DNA of 64,000 nt from Delphinapterus leucas (taxonomy: Eukaryota; Chordata; Mammalia; Artiodactyla; Monodontidae), in NCBI RefSeq assembly GCF_002288925.2, contig NW_022098076.1, positions 65,533,987-65,597,986 on the forward strand. Direction: 5' to 3'. Of this stretch, positions 23,980 through 36,300 are shown in pieces. The stretch's first letter is position 1. Each line of letters starts with the position of its first letter. Made by a program: the position numbers and the translations under genes. The notes below the pieces were generated by a model. That model was not told where the DNA came from and did not search any database. It saw only the letters and a program-made list of their open reading frames with translations.

Positions 23980-24898
23980 GCACATGAAAGGATGCTCAAC
24001 ATCACTAATCATTAGAGAAATGCAAATCAAAACTACAATGAGGTATCACCTCATACCACACAATGGCCATCATCAAAAAGTCTACAAACAATGCTGTAGA
24101 GGGTGTGGAGAAAAGGGAACCCTCTTACACTGTTGGTGGGAATGTAAATTGATACAGCCACTATGGAGAACAGTATGGAGGTTCCTTAAAAAACTAAAAA
24201 TAGAACTACCATATGACCCAGCAATCCCACTACTGGGCATATACCCTGAGAAAACCATAATTCAAAAAGAGACATGTACCAAAATGTTCATTGCAGCTCT
24301 ATTTACAATAGTCAGGACATGGAAGCGACCTAAGTGTCCATAGACAGATGAATGGATAAAGAAGATGTGGCACATATATACAATGGAATATTACTCAGCC
24401 ATAAAAAGAAATGAAATTGAATTATTTGTAGTGAGGTGGATGGACCTAGAGACTGTCATACAGAGTGAAGTAAGAGAAAGAGAAAAATAAATACCATATG
24501 CTAACACATATATATGGAATCTAAGAAAAAAAACGGTTCTGAAGAACCTAGGGGCAGGACAGGAATAAAGATGCAGATGTAGAGAATGGACTTGAGGACA
24601 TGGGGAGGGGGAAGGGTAAGCTGGGACAAAGTGAGGGAGTGGCATGGACACATATACACTACCAAATGTAAAATAGATAGCTAGTGGGAAGCAGCTGCAT
24701 AGCACAGGGAGATCAGCTAGGCGCTTTTTGATCACCTAGAGGGGTGGGATAGGGAGGGTGGGAGGGAGACGCAAGAGGGAGGGGATGTGGGGATATATGT
24801 ATATGTACAGCTGATTCACTTTGTTATACAGCAGAAACTAACACAACATTGTAAAGCAATTATACTCCAATAAAGATATTTAAAAATATATTTTAAAA
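23876..24898 (+). mobile_element. Chimeric U6-L1 retrocopy
   Basis: A U6 snRNA copy (23876-23979) is joined without a gap to L1 ORF2 sequence starting at 'gcacatgaaaggatgctcaa' (23980). The L1 part runs through the ORF2 C-terminus, an A-rich tract, the 3' UTR and an AATAAA signal to an A-rich tail. The whole unit is flanked by a near-perfect repeat: AAGATTACATTCTTG at 23862-23876 and AAGATTACTTTCCTG at 24899-24913 (13 of 15 match). One shared TSD around both parts means a single insertion event. U6-L1 chimeras made by L1 reverse transcriptase are known in other mammals. Confidence 0.93.
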
Positions 24899-24913
24899 AA
24901 GATTACTTTCCTG

Positions 24914-25649
24914 ATTGAAGAAATGACTATGGAAAAAGACTGTCTGTAGCCTTTAATAATAATAGTATTAATAATAAGCTCGAGTTGTTGACTTAAAAAG
25001 AACAGATGCCGACTTGCATATTTCAGTCGTTTAGATGTAATTCACATTACTTATTCATTTAATATCAAAATGCATTGAAACAATGAAACATTGAGCCTAC
25101 AAAGGCCCTTGCCTCATATTCATATTAATATTATTAACTTGCATGATTCTGAGGATGACCCTTGCGTCCCAGGGATGGCAACAATCGCCCAGAAACCAGG
25201 AAACATCCTTGCTGAAGCAAATCTGCTGATACTCGATTTTGGCTGTTCAGCGGGGGTCATCCCTCCTTGTGGGGGGCTAACAGGTGTTGTGGGCATGACC
25301 CACCTTTGGGGGAGGTGAAACTGACTTGCTTCTGAGGGTAAAGGGTCAGATGAGTGGTTGTATCTAAAAACTATTCCAGCGCTCCATTTTTTGTTCTTTT
25401 GATATTTGCACAGTCCGTTTGTACATAGGGTAAGAAAGCTCACTTTACCATTTTTGTTTGCTGAGATAGGTCTGGTTCACCACCCTCAGCCCAGGAGGGG
25501 AAATGAGGCTGAGAGTTTCCCTAGAGTCAAAGTGCAGGGCAAGATGTAAACTGTGGGCCTCTCCTACGTCAAGTTCAACAGCCTCTCCGCTACCACGGCA
25601 GCCTTGGTCTTAGCGCTTAAGGTGCCACCCAAACTGAACAGGGACTCCT
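24914..25649. other. No gene seen; unique DNA
   Basis: No repeat recognised. The segment 25080-25330 is evenly composed, with few signs of transposon origin. It could be a conserved non-coding element, but that cannot be judged without an alignment. Confidence 0.45.
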
Positions 25650-25795
25650 CTGAGGTGGAATCCAGCTCCACTGTGCCATTTTCTAGCTGTGCAGTCTTGG
25701 GTTAGCCAGTCCTCCCCTGTGGGTAGGATCAAATGAGAAAACTTTGCAAAAGTGCTTTGTCAACTGTGAAGAGCCTTACAAATAGAGAGACATTT
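25650..25795 (+). mobile_element. MIR SINE fragment
   Basis: Has 'ttctagctgtgcagtcttgg', 'ggatcaaatgagaaaactt' and 'aaagtgctttgtcaactgtg', the order seen in MIR. Confidence 0.75.
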
Positions 25796-27637
25796 ATGAC
25801 TCAAGAGGCAGCTTTTCAGTCCAACTGAAAACAGATTTTTCTGCATGAGAAACTGTTCCTGTGAAAGGCAACAGTGAGAGATTCAAGGGTGGAAAGTGTA
25901 TGCTCTCTCCTCTGTTCTCTTTTTGGTGACTTACAATTAATGATTCCTTTCAAGCAGATACCAAATGCAGCATCACTATTGATCAATAGATGTTCTTCCC
26001 CAATTGTTTGTGTTAGCTCTCTACTTTTCAACCGAAGACTACACTTGTGCTCTTTGAGGAAACATACGCTTGCACACGTACACACATGCTCTCTTTCCCA
26101 GCACAGATGGAAAGCAGTCTGAGTTCACATGAGTGAGGTCACAGGTACTTCCTGTGTGCTGGCGTGGTCTTTCTATAGCTAGGCTCACCCTCACCACCAC
26201 CCCAAGTGGATGGAAAACGTGAGCTGCCCCTGACGAGATGATGTGAGCCGACCTCAGTGTTTGGTAGAAAGGCCCTGGGGAATTGTATGTCTGGAGGCCT
26301 TCCCCTCTGTGCCCCCAGAAGTCACTTTGACATCCAAAGGCCATCCATGGCCTGTGCTGGGTTGACTAATTTGCCCTTACGCGATCAGACCATAGGGTCA
26401 GGCCAGAAAACAATAACTGATGATCATTTTCCTGAATTAAGAAATAAAGGGACACATGGAGCATCTCCAAACTGGAACTCAAACTGTACCATGTGCAGTA
26501 ACTCAGGCTTTAATGAAAACGGATGCTGGACTAACTGCTAATCTGGGCAAAATCAGAAACGCAGCTTGCTGCGTGCAATCCATGCAAAAGGGATGCTGGT
26601 ACCTATTGAGGGCAATGCAGTAAGGCCCCCGCCTGCTTTTGGTTTGGGGGCACAAACTTACACCGCCTCAAGGAGGCTGTTGCAAATAGGGAAATAAACA
26701 AAAGCGGGGTCTACCACGGGCACCAGGGTCATCATTCAATGGCAGCGTCCCCCCAAAATGCCAAAAGAATCTTGGGAGTGTGTGTCTGGTCAGTTCAGAA
26801 GCCATGCAATTCAGAAGCTGTGCACTATGGGAAACACCAACTCTCCAGGTTGGCATGTCATTTAGGGGGTCAGCCCTACCTGGAGAAAGATAAGCACATC
26901 TCAATTTTGGCCACTGGCTGTCACAAGCCTGGGGCAGTTCCCCACACTAGACAATTTCATGTTTATAACTCCTCTGTCCCAGAGCCACAGCTTGCATTAG
27001 CCCTGCCCATCCTGCTTGGCGGCATGCCCAAGCCACTCCCACACAGCTAGTCCAAGCCAGCCCCAGTTTACACGGTGAAGTCTGGACGTTCCCCTGACTC
27101 GGCAGAGCAGCCCGATGATTCCTCAGCTGCTGCTGCCTCTCTCCATCTCTCCATCTCATCCATCCTGACCCGCGTAGCCATCCTCCTAGACAGGCTGGCT
27201 GGTCCACCATGCACAATGGTCAGGCTGTGCACAGAGAATTGATGGATGCTCGCACCCCTCACGACTCCATCGCTGAGCAGAGCCACATGTTCCCCCTGCC
27301 CAGCGCTGCTTAGCTTCACTCAACTAATTTGAAACAGTGATCTGGACACCAGAAAATGCTCTAATCCTGCTCTGTGGACCAGGCCGCTCCACCCGTGGCA
27401 GGGACCTACCCCACTGCCGCATAAATGATCCTCCCGGTTGGCTCATTCGTCACAGCCTGCCCTTGGTTCAGTGGCTTTGTCTGGGTCCTGCAGGAGGTGA
27501 CATTCTGTCAAGAAGACCTGCACAGTTCTGTCATCTCCCTTCTCCAGCCGATCCATCAACCCAGTCTCCCACATTCCATCCTGGGCCCTTCTTGTTTCCT
27601 TCTGAGCAGAAGGGAACTTTTGCTTATTTCCATTAGA
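25796..27637. other. No gene seen; unique DNA
   Basis: Mixed-composition unique sequence. Open frames of 80-107 codons on both strands overlap and carry no recognised domain. Confidence 0.45.
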
Positions 27638-27815
27638 TCAGCTGTGCTCACATGTAATGTGCATCGGAGAATTTTATCGGAAATGCAGATCTCTGTACCT
27701 AGGGATTCTGATTCAGTAGTGTGGGAGCTAGTCCCAGGAATCTGCATTTTTGTTAAGTACCCACCCCAGGGGATTCCAGTGTGGTGATCCAGGACTGTAG
27801 CTCGAGAAACCACTG
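27638..27815 (+). mobile_element. MER5A-type hAT-Charlie element
   Basis: The body wording 'gggattctgattcagtagtg' and 'aggaatctgcatttttgtta' and the right inverted end 'ctcgagaaaccactg' fit MER5A. Length (~178 bp) is close to the family's ~190 bp. It is diverged, and the left end is less certain. Confidence 0.75.
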
Positions 27816-27879
27816 CAGGGGGCGGGGCACAACAAGGCCAAGGACGAGGGCCTGCCTCTTGTTTGCCACCATTCCCCCA

Positions 27880-27962
27880 GCTTTGACGTGATGCTTGCTC
27901 ACAGTAGTTGCTCAGCAAACACCTGTGCTGGATGAATGATTGAACGATGACAGCCAGAGAGG
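27880..27962 (+). mobile_element. L2 LINE 3' end
   Basis: The wording 'agtagttgctcagcaaacac' and 'ctggatgaatgattgaacga' is the L2 terminal pattern. Short and diverged. Confidence 0.5.
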
Positions 27963-29754
27963 TATCCTGGTTCCCCAAGGGCAGTGAGTAATGGGCTCAT
28001 CCTTCTGGAATTATTTGGGAACGTCTAAATAGAGCGGCAGAGTTCATATGCTTTAACTTGGTAATTTCTTCTGGGAGGAATATACATAACAAGTATGATA
28101 AGAAAGGTTAGAAAATTGTTCTTTACATAAAAGGAAATTTGGGATCTTGTGGACATCAGGCAATAGAAGGATGACCAGGGTGCCTGTGATGTTTTCTCAT
28201 GAAAGAATTCTACCTGGGCAGTTAGAGTGCAAGCCAGGTGTATGTGAAATGATGCAAACGAATGAAGAAGCACCCCACATGGTCTGTTCCCACCGAGGAA
28301 GTGTGCGCACAGATGAAGCTCGAACATGCACATGGCAGGTTACGAGTGGTTAGCAATTAATGTTCGTTTGGTTCTTTTTATGTACAAAAGCACAAATCCA
28401 TACAAACTAAATAAAAACAAATGAGGCTGCTGCCACGTGGCTGGCCTAGAGCTCCTGGTAAACATCTGAAGAAAATGATGGCAAGAGGCAGAGAGCTGGG
28501 CTCAGAGAAAAAACATCAGAGACGTGCGTTGGTTTTGACAGAGGAAATCACTCCCAGATGCTGGATGTGGTCTTTCCAGTTTCCTCCGTCTCGCTTCCCG
28601 AGTGGCAGGCTCAGGGCTAGTTCAGGGTCCTCTCTCTCCACCCTTCCTCTTGCCTGGATCCTCTGCCCAACCCAGGGTCCTCCTGGCCTGGTCCCAGTGG
28701 ATCAACACAAGACCTGTGTCCTCAAGAGCTGCTCATGTGCCCAGCCCTTCCCAGCCTGGCCCTTCACAGGGCCCCTCAGATGTGCAGCTAGAGACACAGT
28801 GCAGGTCTTAAAGGAACCAAAGAAGAGCATATTCCTGAGGGTGTGCCTGAACTGACCAGTCACACTCTTCACGTTCCAGGCCCTTCTCTCTCCTAGCACC
28901 TGCATTTTGGAGATTCTTCCCCAAGGGTTTGTGGGTTAAACAGGGAGGCATTGGCAGAACCAAGCTGTCGTAGGCTGCCTTGCAGCTGACCGCAGAGAAA
29001 GTCTGGCCCAAAGGTGCCTTTGGGGAGGTGAAGCAGGGAAAGCAGAGAGAACACAGTTTCTAAAAGACTAGCCAGGCTGATCGGGCCAAACAGCATTAGC
29101 GGTAGCATCTTTCTCCACCGCCAAAGAAACAGCGTATTAATTGCCCTGGCTTTGGCGCTAGTGCTTTGGAAAACAAAAACAAAATGTCACAAGGTCCCAA
29201 AGCCAATGGCTTGCTAAGAGCATTAGGATCGTCACCGTCACCGTGGGAATGAAGCACCAGCTTTCTCTTTTAAATGAGGGGAGGGTGTAAAGTGTTTAAT
29301 GCTATCCCACAGCTCTCACTGCTGCCGGGATTCCCTTTAGCCATTCCTGGAGTAGAACAGCCAGGTAGCACAGAGGCGCTGAACACAGGGACCTGGCAGG
29401 TGGGGGCATAGACTGTGGCAGCTGCTGGAAGGACAAAGACAGAGAGCACTGTCACTCGCCCTTGGGCCACCAGCCTCAGCTGTACTTCCCCAAGGGCAGC
29501 GCACGCTGGAAACAGGCATGGAGACTCCAGACCTTCTGTAATGGACAGGGCTGTTCTGCTCAACAAATTCCTGCCCAACATTTGACTGTCCCACTAGACA
29601 ATCCTGGAGGAGAAACATCTATTTATAATTTATCTGAGCCTGGACCCTAACTTGTATTTAGATACAAAACCTCAAGCATTACTTGCGTGGTTTTAATATT
29701 CACTGAGCTCTGAAAATGCACTTAACGTGTAAATCAAGGGAAGATTGTACTTTG
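27963..29754. other. No gene seen; unique DNA
   Basis: No exon or repeat recognised. A 144-codon frame (28421-28855, +) and overlapping minus-strand frames have no familiar domain and are probably chance in a G+C-rich stretch. Confidence 0.45.
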
Positions 29755-30365
29755 TTTTTTATTGCAGTGAAATTCACATAAGAGAAATTAACAATTCATG
29801 CTGTCTTAAAGTGTATAATTCAATGCGCTAAAGGCATGAATATATGTTCACATTGTTGTGCATTCACCACCCCTATCTCGTTTCAAAACCTTTCATTTCC
29901 CCAGAAGAGAACCCCCGCACCCATTAAGCAGTCCCTTCCTACCCGCCACCCACCCACCTCCAGCCCCTGGTAACGATCCATCTGCTTTGTGTCTGGATGG
30001 ATTTACCTGTTCTGAATGTTTTATCTCATGTAAATGGAATTGTACAATATGTATGTAATCTTTTGTGCCTGGTTTCTGTTTTCAAGGTTCATCCATGCTG
30101 TAGCAAGCATCAGTACTTCATTCCTTTGTAAGGCTGAATAATATTCCTTGTACATATATTCCACACTTTGCTTATCTGTTCATCCATTGATGGATATATG
30201 TGTTGTGTCCACCAATTGCTGTTGTAAATAGTGCTACTATGAACATTCCTGTACAGGTATTTGGTGGAGTAGCTGTTTTCCATCCTTTTGGATATATACC
30301 TAGGAGTGGGATTGCTGGGTCATACAGTAATTCTCTGTTTAGCTTTTTGAGGAATCCATAGTTTG
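29755..30365 (-). mobile_element. Antisense L1M, ORF2 end and 3' region
   Basis: Plus-strand wording 'tgaaattcacataagagaaa', 'cccattaagcagtcccttc', 'aggttcatccatgctgtagc', 'aggctgaataatattcc' and 'cctaggagtgggattgctgg' is the complement of L1M. Many changes; no coding potential. Confidence 0.85.
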
Positions 30366-30630
30366 TTTTGTATGAAACTCTAGCAGAAGTTGCTCGTTAT
30401 TTCTGAAAATCACCCTGCTGATGACCATGCCTAGGTCAAGTCTACATCTGTGGCTCTTGCACTCATGATGATCAACAAGCAGGAGCTATCACCTGACTAT
30501 GTTAATTATTACAGCCAAGCATTTACACACTGGAAAATATTATTTCCTTTTGTGCTATAGCCAGGTCATTATATTAATTATTATTAATGATTTGTGTAGG
30601 TAGGTTATCTTATCTATAAAAGATATAGGG

Positions 30631-30750
30631 GGGCTTCCCTGGAGCGGCTGGGCCCGTGAGCCATGGCTGCTGAGCCTGCGTGTCCGGAGCCTGTGCTCCG
30701 CAACAGGAGAGGCCACAACAGTGAGAGGCCCGCGTACCACACACACACAA
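30631..30750 (+). mobile_element. CHR SINE with internal deletion
   Basis: It keeps the first ~12 bases ('ggcttccctgg') and then jumps to 'agcggctgggcccgtgagcc' and the 3' body. About 85 bp are missing, including both the A and B boxes. The TSD AAAAGATATAGG is perfect (30618-30629 and 30751-30762), so the outer ends are original. Confidence 0.92.
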
Positions 30751-30831
30751 AAAAGATATAGGATAAGGAGCATTATAAGCATTTTTGAAAGGAGGAGTTA
30801 CATCTGGTAGAGTTAAGAATCACTACAACAG

Positions 30832-31188
30832 TGTCTTAGTCTGTTTGAGTTGCTGTAACAGAATCCCATAGACTGGGTGCCTTATAAACAGAAATTGATT
30901 TCTCACAGTTTTGGAGTCTGGGAAGTCCAAAATCAAGGCACAGGAAGGTTCAGTGTCCAGTGAAACCTCGCTTCCTGGTTCATAGACAGCTGTCTTCTCA
31001 CTGCGTCCTCACATGAGAGAGCTTTCTGGGGTCTCTTTTATAAGAGCACTAATCACATTCATGAGAGCTCCACCCTCATGACCTAATCACTTCCCAAAGT
31101 CCCTAACTCCAAATACCATCACATTGTGGGTTAGGTTTCAACATAGGAATTTGGGGGTGGGAGGGACACAAACATTCAGTCTATAGCA
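30832..31188 (-). mobile_element. MLT1-type LTR (ERVL-MaLR), minus strand
   Basis: Plus strand starts 'tgtcttagtctgtttgagtt' and ends 'cattcagtctatagca', with 'atgacctaatcacttcccaa' and 'ccaaataccatcacattgtg' between. This is an MLT1 LTR read backwards, apparently near full length. No convincing 5-bp TSD was found. Confidence 0.85.
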
Positions 31189-31490
31189 CAGAGGGTGTTG
31201 AACTGCATGCCAGCACTTTGTATCTGTGGAAACAAGGTGACATTGATACTGGAATTGCCAGCCAGGCCAGTGTTGACACATATTGTCTGACAAAACGCTG
31301 TGGTTTCCATACCTATAGCCCAAAAGTTACAGGTGTGGCAGCCTCGAAACACATAACTACTGGAGTCCTGGGATAACATTTGTGGTGAGGGTGTTGGACG
31401 ATATACAATAGAATGAGCATAACATTGTTTCTGCTCAGACAGGGGGATATTTACAGAGCACCTCTTCCCAGAAGTAGTTGTATCCACCAA
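31189..31490 (-). other. Unrecognised open frame next to the MLT1 LTR
   Basis: About 100 codons without a stop on the minus strand, ending at a TGA just inside the LTR. No ATG opens the frame (it begins at a TTG), and a TGA lies a few codons upstream. It is rich in Cys, Ser and Thr, with an Asn-Ser-Ser site. I recognise no domain. It may be chance, MaLR internal sequence, or a decayed retrocopy. Confidence 0.2.
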
Positions 31491-31897
31491 AGCCTGGATA
31501 ATATCCCCTCACTTGCATGCTGTATAGAAAGGGAAGCTAGTCACTAATAAAGCAGTGGGGAATTTTGAGAGGGTCAGCCTCCTTAAATTTCATCTGCACT
31601 TCTTCAGGGCAGTAAATTAGAAACAGGGAAAGATGGAGTTGTAAAATAGTTGACAAAAACACTATACTTAAAGTATCATGCTACTTAGTAAATTCATGAC
31701 TGGTTGCTTCTGGGACGGGGGGACGGAAATTTGATCAAAAGATACTTCAAATTTCTCTGTAATATTTTATTTCTTCTATAGTAAAAAACCCTTTCAGAAA
31801 ATAGATTAGCATGTTGATATTTGTAAATTCTTGGAAGTGAGACTAGGATGTTGTTTATATATTCTCTGTAAACTTCTGAAATTTTTCCCTCAAAATC

Positions 31898-31898
<1 letters not shown>

Positions 31899-31942
<44 letters not shown>
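31899..31942 (+). repeat. (GATA)n microsatellite
   Basis: Eleven perfect or near-perfect GATA units between two L1-like fragments. Confidence 0.97.
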
Positions 31943-31944
<2 letters not shown>

Positions 31945-31959
31945 CTTAGAGCACTTCTA

Positions 31960-32243
31960 GACAGAAACTGAGCATTCTCAGTAATTTATATAAAACCTCT
32001 AAATGCAGGTTATCTCAGAATATTGAGTAAAGTTCCCTGTGCTACACAGTAAGTCCTTGTTGGTTATCTATCTTATATATAGTAGTGTGTGTATGTTCAT
32101 CCCAAGCTCCTGATGAGAAAAGAACCTGAAAAAGAATGAATATGTGTATATGTAAAACTGAATCACTTTGCTGTACACCAGAAACTAACACAACATTGTA
32201 AATCAACTATACTCCAATAAAATTAAAATTAAAGAAAAACTGT
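31960..32243 (+). mobile_element. L1 3' end, older type
   Basis: The wording 'agttccctgtgctacacagt', 'ggttatctatcttatatata', 'aactgaatcactttgctgta' and 'caacattgtaaatcaactat' is the L1 3' UTR pattern also seen at 57.4-57.8 kb. It ends with AATAAAATTAAAATTAAAG. Confidence 0.85.
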
Positions 32244-32654
32244 AATGTGACAACTCTAATGCAAACTAATGAGGATCACAGAAAAGTAGCCATCATGGGA
32301 GCAGGATGTTGAAAGGAGAGGAGAACCAGAGAGGACCATTTCCCATGACCCCTTTTGCAGTCTGGAGAAATGTTCCAACAGTTCATCCTTCATACACGAT
32401 GACAGGCATTAATACCAGAGCCACATGCAAGAGTAATTTTGTTTGTTGTGTTTATAAGCATTTAAATTACTGTTTTGTACTCTGTGTCTAGATGGGTTGG
32501 TCATCTCAATTAATCTTTTATGTTCTCCAAATGGCATCCCATGCTAAAAGAACTTTTCCAGGCATTGCTTAAGGTAAACCTGAGGCCAGGTGGGACCCAA
32601 CTGACATTTCAGATGACATTAAGCAAGTCTGATGCTTAAGAGAGCCAACCAGTA

Positions 32655-33300
32655 AGATGCCTGTGGTGGATTAAAGATGACCACTAATTCTTTGTTTCTC
32701 CTCCTGTCAAAAAGGTGGAATGTATTTCCCATCCCCTGGAACTTGAGCTGGCCATGTCTTGCTTGACCAATAGAATTCAGAGGCAGTGATATTCTCGAAC
32801 TTCTAAGGCTGAGTCATAGAAGCCTTGCAGCCCCTGCCATGATTCTTAGAATGCTCAATCTGGGAGAAGCCAATGACCATGCAAGTCTGACTACTCTGAG
32901 ACTACCATCCTGTGAGGTAGCCTAATCCAGGTGAGCAAAGATGCCACGTGGATACAGAACAACGACCCACCAGCCCAAGCTTCTCTGGCCATTCCAACCC
33001 AGACACCAGACGTGGAAGTGAAGAGGCCATCTTGGACATTTCAGTCCCACCAGACATGACACGGAGAAAAACCGAGAAACCCAACTGACAGCTGAGATCA
33101 CAGCCTCAGATATATGGCCCCAGTTAAAACATCCCAACCAACTGAGTCACCCAGTCATCATGGAACAGTGATGAGCTATTCTCACTGAGCCTCATCCCAA
33201 TTCCTGACACACAAAATCCTAAGCACAATAAACGTTGTTTAATGCCACTTAGTTTTAGGGTTGTTTTTTTCCTCAGAAATTGATCACTGGAATACTTCCC
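32655..33300 (+). mobile_element. MaLR/ERVL-like LTR
   Basis: It begins 'tggtggattaaagatgacc', continues 'gaccaatagaattcagaggc' and 'aggccatcttggacatttca', and ends with 'aataaacgttgtttaatgcc' and 'acttagttttagggttg', the usual 3' wording of an old LTR. The family is not resolved. Confidence 0.6.
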
Positions 33301-36300
33301 TTACCTGAACAGTGCCTAAAGATTCGCTTACTGCCCGGATGGGCAGGAATTCACACACACCTTAATTATCCAACCCGCCTCCGACGTGAAAGTGGATGTT
33401 TTCTTGACATGAGATGATTATATAACTTTGCTGTTATTTGTATCTTGTTTTCTTGTTTTTATTTTGTTATTTACATATCTGAGGACAAAGGCCAAAGTTT
33501 GTTCCAAGGACAGGTGGTCCTTGGGGATGGGAGGAGGGCAAGAAAAATGCCATGGTTTTAAAAAAAAAAAAAAAAAAGGTGGGAAATGCTGGTAAAAAAA
33601 GTAAATAGGTGTCACTCTTGCAAGATTTCTCAAAGCCATGAGTATATAAATGTGCATTGTGAATCATCAAGATGAAAACAGAAGATGAAGCATTTCCCCA
33701 AGTCTGTTAGATCATGAAAAAGGTATTTTGGTCCCAAGTACCATCTTGCAGGATTAGCACTTCACAGAGCATCCGAGCCACTTGCTCACATTGGTGTTTC
33801 TGTCTTGGTTTACAACTGTTCAGTAGGCAGCTGTGTGCACATTGTCTGGAAGCACAGCACACAGCAGTGCACTCTGGGAGTTGCACACATGAAATGAGCC
33901 TTTGAAAGAAGCCAAAGAGCAATGCAGAAATGACACTCAGAGGGTGCACTGAGTGTCATTAAACCTCGCATCTCTTCTGATTGGTTAGTGCAATTGCCAT
34001 ATTGATGGTTAAATATTTTTACCAACGTCTTTGGAATTATAAAGATTGGGAGAGGAAAGGAAACCAATGATGGTGGAAATGATCACATAGCCCCTCTTGT
34101 CATTGTTAAAAAAATCATTTTGCTTTTCATTCTGGGAAGCATGTGCCCAGGAATATTAGCTAGCCTTCTCACTTGACCCCAATAGAACTGTCCTTTCCAT
34201 GTTACCAAATGAGCTTCGTGATCAGTCATGCCAATTTCAGCTGGCCAAGTGCCCAAGCAGTGCTCAAGGCTGGTCCAAGTGTTTCTTCCACCAATTTGAG
34301 CTGTCAAATTCATTCATTCTCCTAGGTTAGAATGTCATCCCCAAAAGAGACATTTCCTGAAAGCCAAAGCTCATGTGTTCCTAGGAACACATCCAAGCTG
34401 GGCTCAGCACTGCTCTGACATAGGCAGGAACCGCACGATGAGGAATTCAGAGAAGCAAATACAGCCTCCCCACACTCGGACCTTTCCCACTCTGAATGCT
34501 TATTCCCAGTCACCAGGGACTGGATGACCATGTTTTTCTAGGTTCCCCATGCCCAGATAAGCATGAGGACTCTTCCTGCCCTCGTCATTGACTCCATAGT
34601 TTGGGGGGTTTCCTATAAGCTTGGGGTGCTTTTCTTTCATGGTTCAAGCTAGTCTCGTATTTTACATCCCTCCCTCTCCCTATTATAGGACTCAGGATAT
34701 TGGATTGTGATTATCCACCTATATGTTTATATGCGCCACTGAATGTTGTAAGGCTAGGAATCCTCGTTTACCCCGCATCCCCAGTGCCTAGCAGAGTGCT
34801 ACCTGTTAGCTGCCTCATCCTGGGTATCTCATCTGTTTCTCTGGCAGGAAGAAGGAGAAAGAAGAAAAGATGAAGAAAAAAATAAAGTGTCAGCTAAATC
34901 CACCTCCTTTTATCAAGAAAAAAACATATCTATCCATTCTAAAAATCCACCCAGTAGACTATTTTTACAGCTCATTGTCCAAGAATGAGTCACTAAGCCA
35001 CCCCCTGAGTAAAGGAATCCATGCCAGGAACGGGGTGATTTCTAATAAGGCATTTGATTGCCCTAAACAAAATAGGGCTCCTTAGTAAGGAAGAAGGGCA
35101 GAATAGATGCTGAATCAGCAACCCGTGTCTGATGATCAAAATGAAAAGACCAGGCCTGTTTTTATTCATAAAAATAAATCAATAAAGATTTTAGAAGGTG
35201 TGCTTGGCCATTTATTTCTATCTACAGGTAAAGATGACAATTTTATTTACCTAAGAGTCCACTGAGAAATTCTTATACTCCTCTGGCCGGTGGAAGCATC
35301 AAATTGGGGCCGGGGTGGCGGGTGTCTTTTCTTTTTAAATAAATCACTGGGCTGTCAGAAATTGAGCACAGCCTCTCCCAGTTTGGGTTCCTTTGTGAAT
35401 CACCAGACCACATCCCCTTCCACTTATTTGCCTGTGTTGTGCTGCAAATGACGTTTAAAAGACATTTTTTTCCCAAAGAAAATGTAAAGAATATAGTTCC
35501 CCCACAGCTACCACCCAGGATAATGAACTATAGCTGCTGTCATGCCAGGAGGGCTTAATGACAGTGTTGGATGTGTGTGTGGACAGCCGAGCCTCCTTTC
35601 AAAGTTGTCTCTCTGAATGGGCTTCAAGATGTTTTGACAATTATCTGTTACAAAGAAACTCACTATTAATTGCATATTGTCATAGCTCTTAATCCAACGT
35701 AACTGTTAGGCCAACAAAGCATTCTATCCTCAGGAGAAGGGGACGCAGACACGGCCCAATCTTTTCCCACTGGGTAAGTGGTTTCTCTAAGTCGCTCTCA
35801 GCTCCCTGTCTTCAGTTTTCATGGATAAAATCAAGGGAAAAAGCTCCACTCTCTGTGCATGACTTCAGCACTTTGCCAGCCAGGAGTTAGAATGACTCAT
35901 CCCAGGATCTGTCAGGAAAATGCAACCACAGGAGCAGCGTTTCTCATTAAGGTTCATGGAGGACATTAGGGACCCAGAGGCATTAAGGCTGCAGAAGCCC
36001 CGAGAAGCTCAGACAATGCTAATGATGCTCCCTGGCATGTTCCCATATCCCTTCCACCCCTCTGTGTGATTTGATGCTGGAGAAAATGTGCTTTAGTGGG
36101 AGGCTGCTGGGTAAGGCGGTCAAGGAGAGGAGAAGCAAAAGTAGGATGGAAATGTCAAAAAGTCTTAATTGGAGGAGTATTCATTGTTCCTTAAATCTGA
36201 GAAGAAAGAACCATATCATTATTGTACTAGGTTCAGGAGCCTTACTTCACCTCGGACAAAGTCAGGGAGTTGAATCACCTGGAACCTTAATCCACTCCCT

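Noticed and set aside
23945..24343. 132-codon open frame starting in the U6 copy
   Set aside because: It is an accidental fusion of U6 sequence with a frame-broken L1 ORF2 end; not a gene.
27812..27823. Possible second CTCF-like site at the end of MER5A
   Set aside because: Only about 10 of 12 core positions fit, and it overlaps the transposon end; too weak to list.
31899..31942. Regular short repeats that might suggest an array
   Set aside because: It is a simple GATA microsatellite with no spacers.
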